Shown here: one piece after another, positions 1-8,982 of the stretch
How positions within the stretch are numbered: position 1 is the first letter of the stretch
Layout of the letters: the number at the start of each line of letters is the position of its first letter
Origin: JBHENW01 sp046261875
Lineage (GTDB): Bacteria; Acidobacteriota; Thermoanaerobaculia; UBA5066; Gp7-AA6
Direction of reading: 5' to 3'
Assembly: GCA_046261875.1 (NCBI GenBank)
Contig: JBHENW010000057.1
Span: forward strand, 1 to 21,151
DNA length: 21,151 nucleotides
Position numbers and translations under genes: made by a program
Notes under the pieces: model-generated
Told to the model about the DNA's origin: nothing
The model's input: the letters and a program-made list of their open reading frames with translations, nothing else
The model's database searches: none

Positions 1-1
1 C

Positions 2-1291
2 CCGAAGGACGGCCGGATCTTCGTCTTCGTGACCGAAGCCACCCAGACCGCATGGGTGCGCTACGGGGAGATGGGCAACCAGGTCATTACCCGGCTGGGG
101 TACGGCGCCGGCGGCGAGACCGTCGTCTTCGAGAACGCGAACGCCCTCAAGCTCTACAACGCGAAGCACGGAAAGACCGAGAAGCCGCGCGAGGACGTCA
201 AGACCGTCGACCTCAAGCTTCCCTTCAACGTGCAGTACCGGATGCCGGGCCTGCGGTTCTCGTTTCCCAAAGCCGAGATCAACCTGACCAACCGCCTGCA
301 GGTTCGCTACACGCACGAACAGTTCGATGACATCCGCAACCCCCCGGCGCCCCTCCCGACCGCGCTGGAGGACAAGGGCTCCTTTCGCATCCGTCGGATG
401 AAGACCAAGTTCGAGGGGTGGATCTACAGCAAGGAGCTGACCTTCGAGCTCCAGCTGAACTGGCCGGACACGGCGAACCCCCTCGAAGACGCCAACCTCG
501 ACTACGACTTCACCGGGGGGAAGAAGCTGTTCCGGCTCAAGGCGGGCCAGTTCAAGGCGCCGTTCAGCCATCAGCAGCTGACGGCTTTCATGAACCAGCA
601 GCTCGTGGACCGCTCGATCCTGGATGCGTTCTTCGTCCCCGCGCGCCAGATCGGCTTGCAGGCCTGGGGGCAGTTCGGCTCCGAGGCCGTTCCCGACTTC
701 GTGGACTGGCGGGTCGGCGCCTTCAACGGCAACGGCCGGACGACCTCGGCCAACGACAACGACACATTCGAGTATGTCGGCCGGTTGGTCGTTTCTCCCT
801 GGGGGGGCGTGGGCTACTCCGAGTCGAACCTCGAGGCTTACAACTTCCGGATGTCGTTCGCGGCCGAGTACAACAACAACGACACGATCGTGCAGCTGGC
901 GACGGGCGCGCGCACCGGGAGCGACGTCGAGACGTTCGGCGCTGCCGTCCTCCTCAAGGCCGTCAAGGCCCTCTCCCTCTACGGCCAGTACTACACCGGC
1001 CAGAGCGAGAACCCGGCGGGGACCGAGACCGATCGGGACGGCTGGCTCATACAGGCCGGCTGGCTGCTGGCGGCGAAATGGGAGCTGTCCGGGCGGTACG
1101 CGGTGATCGATCCGAACACGGACACGGACGACAACGATCAGACGGAGTGGCGCGTGGGAGTCTCCTGGTACCTGAATAAGCACAACTGGAAGCTCCAGGC
1201 CGACTACGGCGCCACGGAGAACGAGGCCGCGGCCCCGACGAGTTTCCGGACTTTGAAGGAGCTCCGGATTCAGGCCCAGCTCATCTTCTGA
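2..1291 (+). CDS. Porin O/P-type (phosphate-selective) outer-membrane protein, 5' partial
   Basis: Probable outer-membrane beta-barrel of the phosphate-selective porin O/P family (OprP-like), passing phosphate or other anions into the periplasm. The frame is open from the window edge (base 2), so the GTG at 29 is probably internal and the true start and signal peptide lie outside. Visible hallmarks are alternating aromatic/polar beta-strand segments, the stretch LKAGQFKAPFS near residues 170-180 (counted from the GTG), the following VPARQIGLQAWG, the GAFNGNG segment, and a C-terminus ending in aromatic Phe (QAQLIF), as expected for barrel assembly. The DUF47 and PiT genes immediately downstream support a role in phosphate uptake. 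Selectivity cannot be read from the sequence, so a general porin remains possible. Confidence 0.85.
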   Translation, partial: PKDGRIFVFVTEATQTAWVRYGEMGNQVITRLGYGAGGETVVFENANALKLYNAKHGKTEKPREDVKTVDLKLPFNVQYRMPGLRFSFPKAEINLTNRLQVRYTHEQFDDIRNPPAPLPTALEDKGSFRIRRMKTKFEGWIYSKELTFELQLNWPDTANPLEDANLDYDFTGGKKLFRLKAGQFKAPFSHQQLTAFMNQQLVDRSILDAFFVPARQIGLQAWGQFGSEAVPDFVDWRVGAFNGNGRTTSANDNDTFEYVGRLVVSPWGGVGYSESNLEAYNFRMSFAAEYNNNDTIVQLATGARTGSDVETFGAAVLLKAVKALSLYGQYYTGQSENPAGTETDRDGWLIQAGWLLAAKWELSGRYAVIDPNTDTDDNDQTEWRVGVSWYLNKHNWKLQADYGATENEAAAPTSFRTLKELRIQAQLIF

Positions 1292-1359
1292 GCCTGGACT
1301 CGTGTCTCAAGATAGCGTGAAGCGTGCGATAGCATGGCGCCGCTTTCTTGGAGGGGCGC

Positions 1360-1974
1360 ATGCTCAAGCTCCTTCCCCGGGACGACAGGTACTTCGAGCG
1401 GTTCAGCGAGATTGCCCGCAGGGTCTACGAGGCGGCACAGGCGCTCGACCAGTTCTTCGCGGGCCAGGCGCCTCTGCCGCAGGTCGCCGAGCGCGTCAAG
1501 GCCCTCGAGCACGAGTGCGACGAGCTGTCGCACGCGGTCCTCCACTCCATCGACCAGACCTTCATCACGCCGATCGACCGCGAGGACATCCACCGGCTCG
1601 CCGTCCGGCTGGACGACGTCATCGACCTGATCGACGGGACCGTGCGGCGCGTTTCGCTCTTCAAGATCCGGGAGCCGACTCCGCACTCCCGCCGTCTCTC
1701 CGCGATCATCGTCAAGGCCACGCACGAGGTCGTCGAGGCCGTGGCGGATCTCCGCAAGCAGAAGGGCGTCATCGCCCACTGCATCCAGATCAAGAAGTTC
1801 GAGAACGAGGGGGACGTGGCCTACCACGACGCCGTCGCTTCCCTCTTCTCCGACTCGATCGAGGCGATCGAGGTCATCAAGTGGAAGGACGTCTACGAGA
1901 ACATGGAGCGCTGCATCGACCAGTGCGAGGCCGTCGCCCACGTGCTCGAAAGCGTCGTCCTCAAGAACTCCTAG
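1360..1974 (+). CDS. DUF47 family (PhoU-like) phosphate transport accessory protein
   Basis: A 204-residue, all-alpha, charged protein of the DUF47/PhoU-related family (YkaA-like), usually encoded directly before a PiT transporter and thought to regulate or assist it. It opens MLKLLPRDDRYFERF and contains the family segments DQTFITPIDREDIHRL (about residues 65-80) and a later KIKKFENEGDVAYHDAV-like stretch (here QIKKFENEGD). I chose the ATG at 1360 because GGAGGGG (1350-1356) lies just before it; an in-frame TTG at 1348 sits upstream of that site. The PiT gene follows after 24 bp, so the two are probably co-transcribed. There is no signal peptide or membrane span, so it is cytoplasmic. Confidence 0.9.
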   Translation: MLKLLPRDDRYFERFSEIARRVYEAAQALDQFFAGQAPLPQVAERVKALEHECDELSHAVLHSIDQTFITPIDREDIHRLAVRLDDVIDLIDGTVRRVSLFKIREPTPHSRRLSAIIVKATHEVVEAVADLRKQKGVIAHCIQIKKFENEGDVAYHDAVASLFSDSIEAIEVIKWKDVYENMERCIDQCEAVAHVLESVVLKNS

Positions 1975-1998
1975 CCGGGCGCCGAGTCACCGCGTCGC

Positions 1999-2991
1999 AT
2001 GCCCGACATCAGCCTGGGGCTCGCGGTCGTGCTCCTGCTCATCCTCGGGGCGGAGTTCGTCAACGGCTGGACGGACGCTCCGAACGCCATCGCGACCGTG
2101 ATCTCCACCCGGGCCCTGAGCCCGCTGCAGGCCGTGATCATGGCCGCGGTCCTGAACCTCGTCGGCGTCCTTTCGGGAACGGCCGTGGCCGCGACGATCG
2201 GCAAGGGCATCATCGATCCGAAGGCCGTGGACCTGACCACCGTAGGCGGCGCGATGGTCGGCATCATCCTCTGGTCCAGCCTCGCGGCCAGATGGGGGAT
2301 CCCCACGAGCGAGAGCCATGCTCTCGTGGCCGGACTCGCCGGCGCCGGGATCGCGACGGCCGGCCCGGGGGTCCTCGTGGCCGATGGCTGGGAGAAAGTC
2401 GGCCTGGGACTGCTTTTCTCCACGTTCCTCGGGTTCCTCGGGGGTCTCATCATCATCATGATCATCTTCTGGGCGTTCCGCAGGGCCGTGCCGGGAAGGG
2501 TGCGAGGCACGTTCCGTTGGCTCCAGGTGTTGTCCTCGGGTTTCATGGCTTTCAGCCACGGCTCCAACGACGGCCAGAAATTCATGGGCACCTTCACCAT
2601 GGCGCTCATGCTGGCCGGTTTGCTCCCCTCCTTCGAGATTCCGATCTGGGTGATCCTGCTGTGCGCCACGGTCATGGCCTTGGGCACCTTGACCGGCGGC
2701 TGGCGGATCATCAAAACGATGGGCATGAGGCTCACCAAGCTCGAAACGCACCAGGGGTTCGCCGCGGAGATGGCGGCGGCGAGCACGATCACGCTTGCCT
2801 CGCAGCTCGGGATCCCCCTTTCCACGACCCACACGATCAATACCGCCATCGTCGGGGTCGGGGCCGCCCGCGGCCTTTCGGCGGTCCGATGGGGAGTCAC
2901 GGCCCAGATCGTGACGGCGTGGATCCTGACGTTTCCAATCTGCGCGATCATCAGTTGGGCCGTCGTCAAGCTGGCGCGCGCCGTCTTCTGA
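1999..2991 (+). CDS. pit: PiT family inorganic phosphate transporter
   Basis: A low-affinity inorganic phosphate permease of the inner membrane, normally driven by protons or sodium. At 330 residues it matches the compact bacterial PiT form, with about ten hydrophobic segments. The inverted internal repeat is visible: the first signature NGWTDAPNAIAT at residues 22-33 is matched by SHGSNDGQKFMGT from residue 186, and PTSESH (102-107) is matched by PLSTTHT around 273-279. The conserved Asp/Asn pairs of both signatures are intact (D26/N29 and N190/D191). It starts with ATG, 24 bp after the DUF47 stop, and no obvious Shine-Dalgarno precedes it, suggesting coupling to the upstream gene. Pit is used as a family symbol; there is no evidence for arsenate or metal-phosphate specificity. 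Confidence 0.93.
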   Translation: MPDISLGLAVVLLLILGAEFVNGWTDAPNAIATVISTRALSPLQAVIMAAVLNLVGVLSGTAVAATIGKGIIDPKAVDLTTVGGAMVGIILWSSLAARWGIPTSESHALVAGLAGAGIATAGPGVLVADGWEKVGLGLLFSTFLGFLGGLIIIMIIFWAFRRAVPGRVRGTFRWLQVLSSGFMAFSHGSNDGQKFMGTFTMALMLAGLLPSFEIPIWVILLCATVMALGTLTGGWRIIKTMGMRLTKLETHQGFAAEMAAASTITLASQLGIPLSTTHTINTAIVGVGAARGLSAVRWGVTAQIVTAWILTFPICAIISWAVVKLARAVF

Positions 2992-3043
2992 GCGGAGAAT
3001 CCGGGCGGAGTCCGCGCTCGTAGCTTCTGAGGAGGAGCAAGCG

Positions 3044-3775
3044 GTGAAAAAATCCATCGGTTCGGCATTGCTCGTCTCGGCCCTTCTCGCGTCCGCTGCC
3101 CTCGCGGCCGGCGCGCCCGACCCCGCTCCCCTCGACGCGGTCCTGGCGGCGCGCGCCCGCAACGGCGGCTTCGACTATCAGGGCATGACCGCGCAGGACC
3201 GCAAGCGCCACGCCGCGTACGTCGCCAACCTGACGGAAGCGCCGGTGGCGCAGATGACCGCAGACGAGAGAAAGGCCTTCTACATCAACGCGTACAACGC
3301 CCTGGCCATCCAGACCCTCCTGGACAACCCCGGCAAGAAGATCATCGACATCGACGGCGCCTTCAAGGCGAAGAAGTACCGCGTGGGAGGCGAAATGCTC
3401 ACGCTGGACGAGATCGAGAACGAGCTCCGGGCGACGGGCGACCCCCGGATCCATTTCGGGATCGTCTGCGCCTCGAAATCCTGCCCGCCGCTCGCCCCGA
3501 AGGCGTTCACGGCCGCCAACGTCGATGCGGCTCTGGACCGCCTCGGCCGCGAGTTCGTCAACGACCCGTCCAAGAACGTGGTGGACCGCGCGGCCGGAAA
3601 AGTCGCCCTCTCGAAGATCTTTTTCTGGAACCGCAAGGAGTTCGAGAAGGACGCCGGCTCGATCGCGAAATACGTCTCGCGTTACGTCAAGGACCCCGCC
3701 GCGGCCCAGTGGCTGGCGGCGTACACGAAAGAGCCTGAGTTCCTGGAATACGACTGGTCTCCTAATCAACCGTAA
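3044..3775 (+). CDS. Exported DUF547 domain protein
   Basis: A 243-residue protein with a clear Sec signal peptide (KKS start, hydrophobic residues 5-20, cleavage likely after ALA at 21). The mature part is a DUF547 domain: FYINAYNAL at residues 79-87, then HFGIVCASKSCPPL around 137-150 with two cysteines (C142, C147), both typical of the family. The molecular function of DUF547 is unknown; its fold has been suggested to relate to papain-like enzymes, which I cannot test here. The start is GTG at 3044, preceded by GGAGGAG at 3031-3037. It lies 52 bp after pit in the same direction and could share its transcript, although nothing in the protein ties it to phosphate. Confidence 0.88.
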   Translation: MKKSIGSALLVSALLASAALAAGAPDPAPLDAVLAARARNGGFDYQGMTAQDRKRHAAYVANLTEAPVAQMTADERKAFYINAYNALAIQTLLDNPGKKIIDIDGAFKAKKYRVGGEMLTLDEIENELRATGDPRIHFGIVCASKSCPPLAPKAFTAANVDAALDRLGREFVNDPSKNVVDRAAGKVALSKIFFWNRKEFEKDAGSIAKYVSRYVKDPAAAQWLAAYTKEPEFLEYDWSPNQP

Positions 3776-3812
3776 AAGGCCTTTTCGCGGGAGCGCGAGC
3801 GACGAAAAAAAG

Positions 3813-3836
3813 AAGCCCCTCCAGGAGGAGGGGCTT
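3813..3836 (-). terminator. Perfect 10-bp hairpin with U-tract on the minus strand
   Basis: AAGCCCCTCC (3813-3822) and GGAGGGGCTT (3827-3836) form a perfect 10-bp stem with a 4-base loop (AGGA). The + strand carries a run of seven A just before it (about 3805-3811) and no T-run after it. On the minus strand the hairpin is therefore followed by C-T7, an intrinsic terminator for leftward transcription. It sits between the DUF547 gene and the rRNA methyltransferase, both on the + strand, so it does not look like a conventional terminator for either. Confidence 0.6.
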
Positions 3837-3916
3837 GAGGAGATCGCGTCGTTCCTCGGTTGATACGGAGGAGGGGACCGCGGCGTTTGCGGATCCGTTA
3901 ACGTAAGAGCCGACGC

Positions 3917-5089
3917 GTGATACGGCTCACCCTCAAACCCGGCAGAGAAGAATCGGTCCTTCGCCGGCACCCCTGGCTCTTCTCGGGGGCCATCGCCGCC
4001 GAGGAAGGCGACGGGTCGGACGGGCACGCCGAGGTCCTCGACTCCCGCGGAAGATCTCTGGCTCGGGGGGCCTATTCGCCGGGGTCGCAGATTCGCGCGC
4101 GCCTCTGGACTTTCGACGGGCGGCTGCCCGACGAGGCGCTCTTCCGCGAGCGGTTCGAGAACGCACGCGCCCTGCGCCAGCCAACCGTCGGAGCGGATAC
4201 CACGGGCTTTCGCGCCATCCACTCGGAAGGGGATCTCTGCCCCGGCGTGATCCTCGACCTCTACGCCGGGACGGCGGTGCTCGAGCTGCTCACGGAGGGG
4301 ACCGAGAAGTGGCGGGGGGCGCTGGAGGAAGCGGCCCGATCGATTTTTTCTCCGGCCCGTCTCGAGGTGCGGACGAGCGGATTGGCCCGCGATCGCGGCG
4401 AGACGCGTCCCGCGCGGTCGGTCCCGGGCGAAGACGCGTCGGTCGGGTTTCTGGAGAATGGACTGCGCTTCACGGCCGACCTTTCCGGGGGCCAGAAGAC
4501 CGGCTTCTATCTCGACCAGCGCGAGAACCGCGCCCGCGCCCGGTCGCTCGCCTCGGGCGGTGCCGTCCTCAACCTTTTTTCGTATTCGGGCGGGTTCTCC
4601 GTCGCCGCGCTCGCGGGCGGCGCCCGGAGAGCCGTGGACGTGGACAGCTCCGAGCCCGCCCTCGCGCTGGCCCGGAGGCACCGGCGCGAGAACGGGTTCC
4701 CGGTGGAGGACGCCGATTTCGTCCGGGCCGACGTCTTCGAGGACCTGCGGCGGCGCTCCGCGGCCCGAGAATCATGGGACCTGATCGTGTGCGACCCGCC
4801 GGCGCTCGCCAAACGGCAGGGGGAAGTCGAGCGGGCGGCGCGCGCCTACAAGGACGTCAACCGGCTCGCGATGTCGCTCCTCGCGCCAAAAGGCCGCCTG
4901 TTGACCTGCTCCTGTTCGGGCCTCGTGGATGCGGCGCTGTTCCAGAAGATCGTGTTCTCCGCGTCCCTGGAGTCGGGGCGGACCTTCTCGATCGAGGCGC
5001 GTCAGGGGGCGGGCCCGGATCACCCCGTGTCGCTCGATTGCCCCGAAGGGGAATACTTGAAGGGCCTGTGGCTCTCTCGACGCACGTGA
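3917..5089 (+). CDS. RlmI-like class I SAM-dependent rRNA methyltransferase (PUA + MTase)
   Basis: Probable 23S rRNA (cytosine-5)-methyltransferase of the RlmI/YccW group, 390 residues, close to the usual length. The N-terminal 75 or so residues form a PUA-like RNA-binding domain (LKPGREESVLRRHPWLFSG). The Rossmann domain follows: QKTGFYLDQRENR, the SAM-binding loop NLFSYSGGFS from residue 219, acidic VDVDSS, motif IV CDPPALAK with C292-D293-P294-P295, and TCSCS around 330-334 containing the probable catalytic cysteine. The start is GTG at 3917 with no convincing Shine-Dalgarno. The gene overlaps the ThuA-like gene by 4 nt. Substrate position (C1962 in E. coli RlmI) is inferred from the family; the close relative RlmK/L cannot be excluded. 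Confidence 0.88.
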   Translation: MIRLTLKPGREESVLRRHPWLFSGAIAAEEGDGSDGHAEVLDSRGRSLARGAYSPGSQIRARLWTFDGRLPDEALFRERFENARALRQPTVGADTTGFRAIHSEGDLCPGVILDLYAGTAVLELLTEGTEKWRGALEEAARSIFSPARLEVRTSGLARDRGETRPARSVPGEDASVGFLENGLRFTADLSGGQKTGFYLDQRENRARARSLASGGAVLNLFSYSGGFSVAALAGGARRAVDVDSSEPALALARRHRRENGFPVEDADFVRADVFEDLRRRSAARESWDLIVCDPPALAKRQGEVERAARAYKDVNRLAMSLLAPKGRLLTCSCSGLVDAALFQKIVFSASLESGRTFSIEARQGAGPDHPVSLDCPEGEYLKGLWLSRRT

Positions 5090-5847
5090 AAGGCGCCGCG
5101 ATCCTTCTGCTGACCGTGAACATGAGTCCCTCCGGCGCGCCCGCGGAGGACGGCCGGGTGCTCGTGTTCTCGAAGACCGCCGGCTTCCGGCACTCGTCCA
5201 TCCCGGAAGGCATCGCGGCGATCTCCCGGCTCGGGCGCAGTCACCGCTTCGGCGTGGACTCCACGGAGGATTCCGCGGTCTTCGAGGACTCGCGTCTCGC
5301 CGCGTACGATGCGATCGTCTTCCTCCACACGACGGGAGACGTCCTCGATCCGGCGCAGGAGGCCGCCTTCGAGCGCTACATCCGAGCGGGCGGCGGCTTC
5401 GCGGGAGTCCACTCGGCGGCAGACACGGAGTACGACTGGGCCTGGTACGGTGGCCTCGTGGGCGCGTACTTCGCCAGCCATCCGCCGATTCAGCCCGGGG
5501 CGGTCCTCGTCACCGACCGGCGCCACGCGTCGACCCGCCTCCTGCCAGACCGGTGGGTGAGAACGGACGAGTGGTACGACTTCCGCGCGAATCCCCGCGG
5601 GCGCGTCCACGTGCTCCTCCGCGTGGACGAGAGCTCCTATTCGGGCGGCGCGATGGGCGCCGATCATCCGATCGCCTGGGCACAGTTCTACGACGGCGGG
5701 CGCTCCTGGTACACGGCGCTCGGGCACACCGAGGAGAGCTTCGCCGAACCGCTCTTCCTGCACCATCTGCTCGGCGGGATCCGGTTCGCCGCGGGCTTCC
5801 CGGAAAACGACGGGGCGCGGCCGCGGACAGTCGCGCCGCGCCCGTAG
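5086..5847 (+). CDS. Exported ThuA-like domain protein
   Basis: A 253-residue ThuA-like protein (class I glutamine amidotransferase-like fold), linked in other bacteria to sugar metabolism. Family segments are clear: VLVFSKTAGFRHSSIPEG near the start, AYDAIVFLHTTGDVLDPAQ, GGGFAGVHSAADTEYDW, a DHPIAW segment and the C-terminal YTALGHTEESF. The GTG at 5086 overlaps the methyltransferase stop in a GTGA arrangement, indicating translational coupling. It gives a short hydrophobic leader (AAILLLTV) ending SGAPA, a plausible signal peptide. An in-frame GTG at 5068, with AAGGG three bases upstream, is an alternative start. The sugar substrate and any catalytic activity are unknown. Confidence 0.85.
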   Translation: MKGAAILLLTVNMSPSGAPAEDGRVLVFSKTAGFRHSSIPEGIAAISRLGRSHRFGVDSTEDSAVFEDSRLAAYDAIVFLHTTGDVLDPAQEAAFERYIRAGGGFAGVHSAADTEYDWAWYGGLVGAYFASHPPIQPGAVLVTDRRHASTRLLPDRWVRTDEWYDFRANPRGRVHVLLRVDESSYSGGAMGADHPIAWAQFYDGGRSWYTALGHTEESFAEPLFLHHLLGGIRFAAGFPENDGARPRTVAPRP

Positions 5848-5862
5848 AGGCCGGAAACGAGG

Positions 5863-7014
5863 TTGGAGGCCGCCCGGAAAGGTCTCGCCATCCTCGGGCC
5901 GGCGCCTCCCGATCGCGGGGGCATCGCCCACGAGACGAGCCTCCTCGCGCGCGAGCTCGCGCGGCGCGTTCCCGTGGACTACGTCACTTTCTCCCGGCCT
6001 TATCCACGCTGGCTCGACCCGCGCCGCTACGCGCAGGACCCGGCGCTGCCCGCTTCCCCCGCGCGGCCGCTTCTCGACTACCGCTCGCCGCGCACGTGGA
6101 AGGCGACGGCACGACACGTCGCAGGGCAGAGCCCGGGGGCACTGCTCGTGCCGTGGTGGACGGCTTTCTGGGGAGTTCCGGTGGGGCGCGTCTTCCGGGA
6201 GCTCGCGCGCCTCGCGCCGGATGTTTCCCGCGTTCTCCTCTGTCACAACGTCGAGGATCACGAAGGCGCGTCCTGGAAGCGCCGCCTCTCCCGCCCCGCC
6301 TTCGCCGCAGCGACCGCGTACATCGCGCACTGGCAGGAGGGAGCGCGACGGATTTCCTCCGGGTTTCCCGGCCGGCCCGTGGCCGTTCTGCCGCTGCCCG
6401 TCCCGCCCCGCGCACCGATGGGCCGGGAAAGCGCCCGCCGGACGCTCCGCCTGGAGCCGGAGGGACCCTTGCTGTTGTTCATCGGCCTGATTCGCCCCTA
6501 CAAAGGCGTGGACGTGCTCCTCGCCGCGGCGCCGCGGATCGTGGCCGAGACGGGAGCCCGGATCGCCATCGTGGGGGAAGTCTTCCGCGCTGCCCGCGGA
6601 CTGGACCGGATGCGGGAGGCGAGCGCGGTCCGGGAACGGATCCTCTGGCGCGACCGGTATGTCTCGGAGGAAGAGATGGCGCTCTGGCTCGCCGCCGCGG
6701 ACGCCGTCGTGCTGCCGTACACCCGGATCTCCGCGAGCGCGATCGCGGCGCGCGCGCTGGGCGCCCGGCGTCCGATCGTCGCCTCCGCCGTCGGCGGGCT
6801 GCGCGAGACGGTCGTGCCGGGCGTCACGGGGGAGCTCTTCCCGGCTCGCGACCCCGAGGCCCTCGCGGGAGCGGTCGCAACGGTTCTTTCGCGCGGCGCG
6901 ATGGCTTACGAAAGCGGTCTCGCCGCGGCGGCGCGGCGCGCGTCGTGGAAAAACTACGCGGAGGGAATACTCGACTTCGTCGAGAGCGTGCGACAGGAGG
7001 GCGACGCACCGTGA
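5863..7014 (+). CDS. Family-4-type glycosyltransferase (GT-B fold)
   Basis: A 383-residue GT-B glycosyltransferase of the family 4 / group 1 type. The N-terminal domain begins AILGPAPPDRGGIAHETSLLA, the glycine-rich acceptor loop near residues 9-28; the segment HNVEDHEGASWKRR follows mid-way. The C-terminal donor domain opens FIGLIRPYKGVD (residues 206-217), and the nucleotide-sugar region is LPYTRISASAIAARALGARRPIVAS from residue 284. The usual E-x7-E motif (EGFGL...EA) is not kept: Ser/Ala occupy the first Glu region. The start is TTG at 5863, the only start codon before the conserved loop, 15 bp after the ThuA stop with a weak upstream GAGG. No signal peptide is present, so it acts in the cytoplasm or at the inner face of the membrane. 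Donor and acceptor are unknown. Confidence 0.85.
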   Translation: MEAARKGLAILGPAPPDRGGIAHETSLLARELARRVPVDYVTFSRPYPRWLDPRRYAQDPALPASPARPLLDYRSPRTWKATARHVAGQSPGALLVPWWTAFWGVPVGRVFRELARLAPDVSRVLLCHNVEDHEGASWKRRLSRPAFAAATAYIAHWQEGARRISSGFPGRPVAVLPLPVPPRAPMGRESARRTLRLEPEGPLLLFIGLIRPYKGVDVLLAAAPRIVAETGARIAIVGEVFRAARGLDRMREASAVRERILWRDRYVSEEEMALWLAAADAVVLPYTRISASAIAARALGARRPIVASAVGGLRETVVPGVTGELFPARDPEALAGAVATVLSRGAMAYESGLAAAARRASWKNYAEGILDFVESVRQEGDAP

Positions 7015-7113
7015 GACCCCCTCTTCTGTAAAGGGAGCGATCGCTAGAGCTCGCAGCGCGAGCCGCGAGTCGATGCCGGAGGCAGGTCTCGAACGAGCGA
7101 GAGCGACGGAACG

Positions 7114-7128
7114 TATACTGCCCGCGCG
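7114..7128 (+). promoter_or_regulatory. Probable -10 element of a leaderless promoter
   Basis: TATACT (7114-7119, five of six bases matching TATAAT) lies nine bases before the ATG at 7129. No Shine-Dalgarno fits between them, so transcription would begin at or within a few bases of the start codon. No good -35 box is visible. Confidence 0.45.
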
Positions 7129-8301
<1,173 letters not shown>

Positions 8302-8307
8302 CGCACG

Positions 8308-8970
8308 ATGCCCCAGACGAGAATCTTTCGCGACCGGATCGTGTCCATGGAGCAAACCCTCGAAGGAGGGGAGAAGCACCTCGAACTGCTCAAGACCCTC
8401 TGCCGCGAGGCCCTCCCCGAATTCGAATACGTGGAGCACGCGCTCGACCACGAGCGGGACCTCTTCACGATGACGCTCCGGGCGCCGGATGGGAGGACCC
8501 GGGTGGTCGGCTGGACGCGCATGGTGCTCTTCGACCCGGAACGGATCCCCGTGCTCCTGAGCGAGCCGGCCTCGCCGCTGCGTGACCGGCTGCTGCAGTT
8601 TCTGCGCTCCCGCGCGGGCCGGCCCGAGATCCTCGTGACGTTCCGCCACATGGAAGACGGATGGATCGATACGCCGGAGCCGCGACGGGACAAGCGCCGG
8701 CGCCGCAGAGGCCGACCCGAGCGGCGCGAGCCCGGACGGCGTCCCGAGAAGGCTGTGGCGCGCAAAGGCGAGGGGCCGCGGTCGCCTGCCGCGGCGCGCC
8801 CGGCCGCCGCCTCCCGTCCTGCCGGCGCTCCCCGGCCGGCGGCGGCGGAGGCGAGCGGCGCCCCCCCGGCTCAGGGGACGCGGCCCGCGGGCCGCCGAAG
8901 GTTCCGGAGGCGGCGGCGGGGCGGACGCGGCGGGGGAACGCCGGCTGGACCGGCGCCGCAGCCCTCCTGA
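8308..8970 (+). CDS. Uncharacterised protein with long basic Arg/Gly/Pro-rich tail
   Basis: A 220-residue protein I do not recognise. Residues 1 to about 122 look folded: amphipathic helix EGGEKHLELLKTLCREALPEFEYVEH, then beta-rich FTMTLRAPDGRTRVVGWTRM and a further VTFRHMEDGWIDTPEP. From about residue 123 the chain is low-complexity and very basic (KRRRRRGRPERRE, then Pro/Ala repeats, then RRRFRRRRRGGRGGG), suggesting a disordered nucleic-acid- or ribosome-contacting tail. No signal peptide. ATG at 8308 lies 6 bp after the first dehydrogenase; an internal ATG at 8347 would remove the first 13 residues. The position between two dehydrogenase genes implies co-transcription, not necessarily shared function. 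Confidence 0.7.
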   Translation: MPQTRIFRDRIVSMEQTLEGGEKHLELLKTLCREALPEFEYVEHALDHERDLFTMTLRAPDGRTRVVGWTRMVLFDPERIPVLLSEPASPLRDRLLQFLRSRAGRPEILVTFRHMEDGWIDTPEPRRDKRRRRRGRPERREPGRRPEKAVARKGEGPRSPAAARPAAASRPAGAPRPAAAEASGAPPAQGTRPAGRRRFRRRRRGGRGGGTPAGPAPQPS

Positions 8971-8982
8971 GGCCCGCCCCGC

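Noticed and set aside
1348..1359. TTG start four codons upstream for the DUF47 gene
   Set aside because: It overlaps the Shine-Dalgarno GGAGGGG that serves ATG 1360.
3774..3785. AAAAGGCCTTTT palindrome after the DUF547 stop as a terminator
   Set aside because: A 12-base palindrome without a loop cannot form a stable hairpin, and the T-run is only four bases.
4309..5085. In-frame extension of the ThuA-like gene upstream into the methyltransferase
   Set aside because: The extension overlaps a conserved methyltransferase and encodes Arg/Gly/Pro-rich nonsense; homology to ThuA begins only after 5140.
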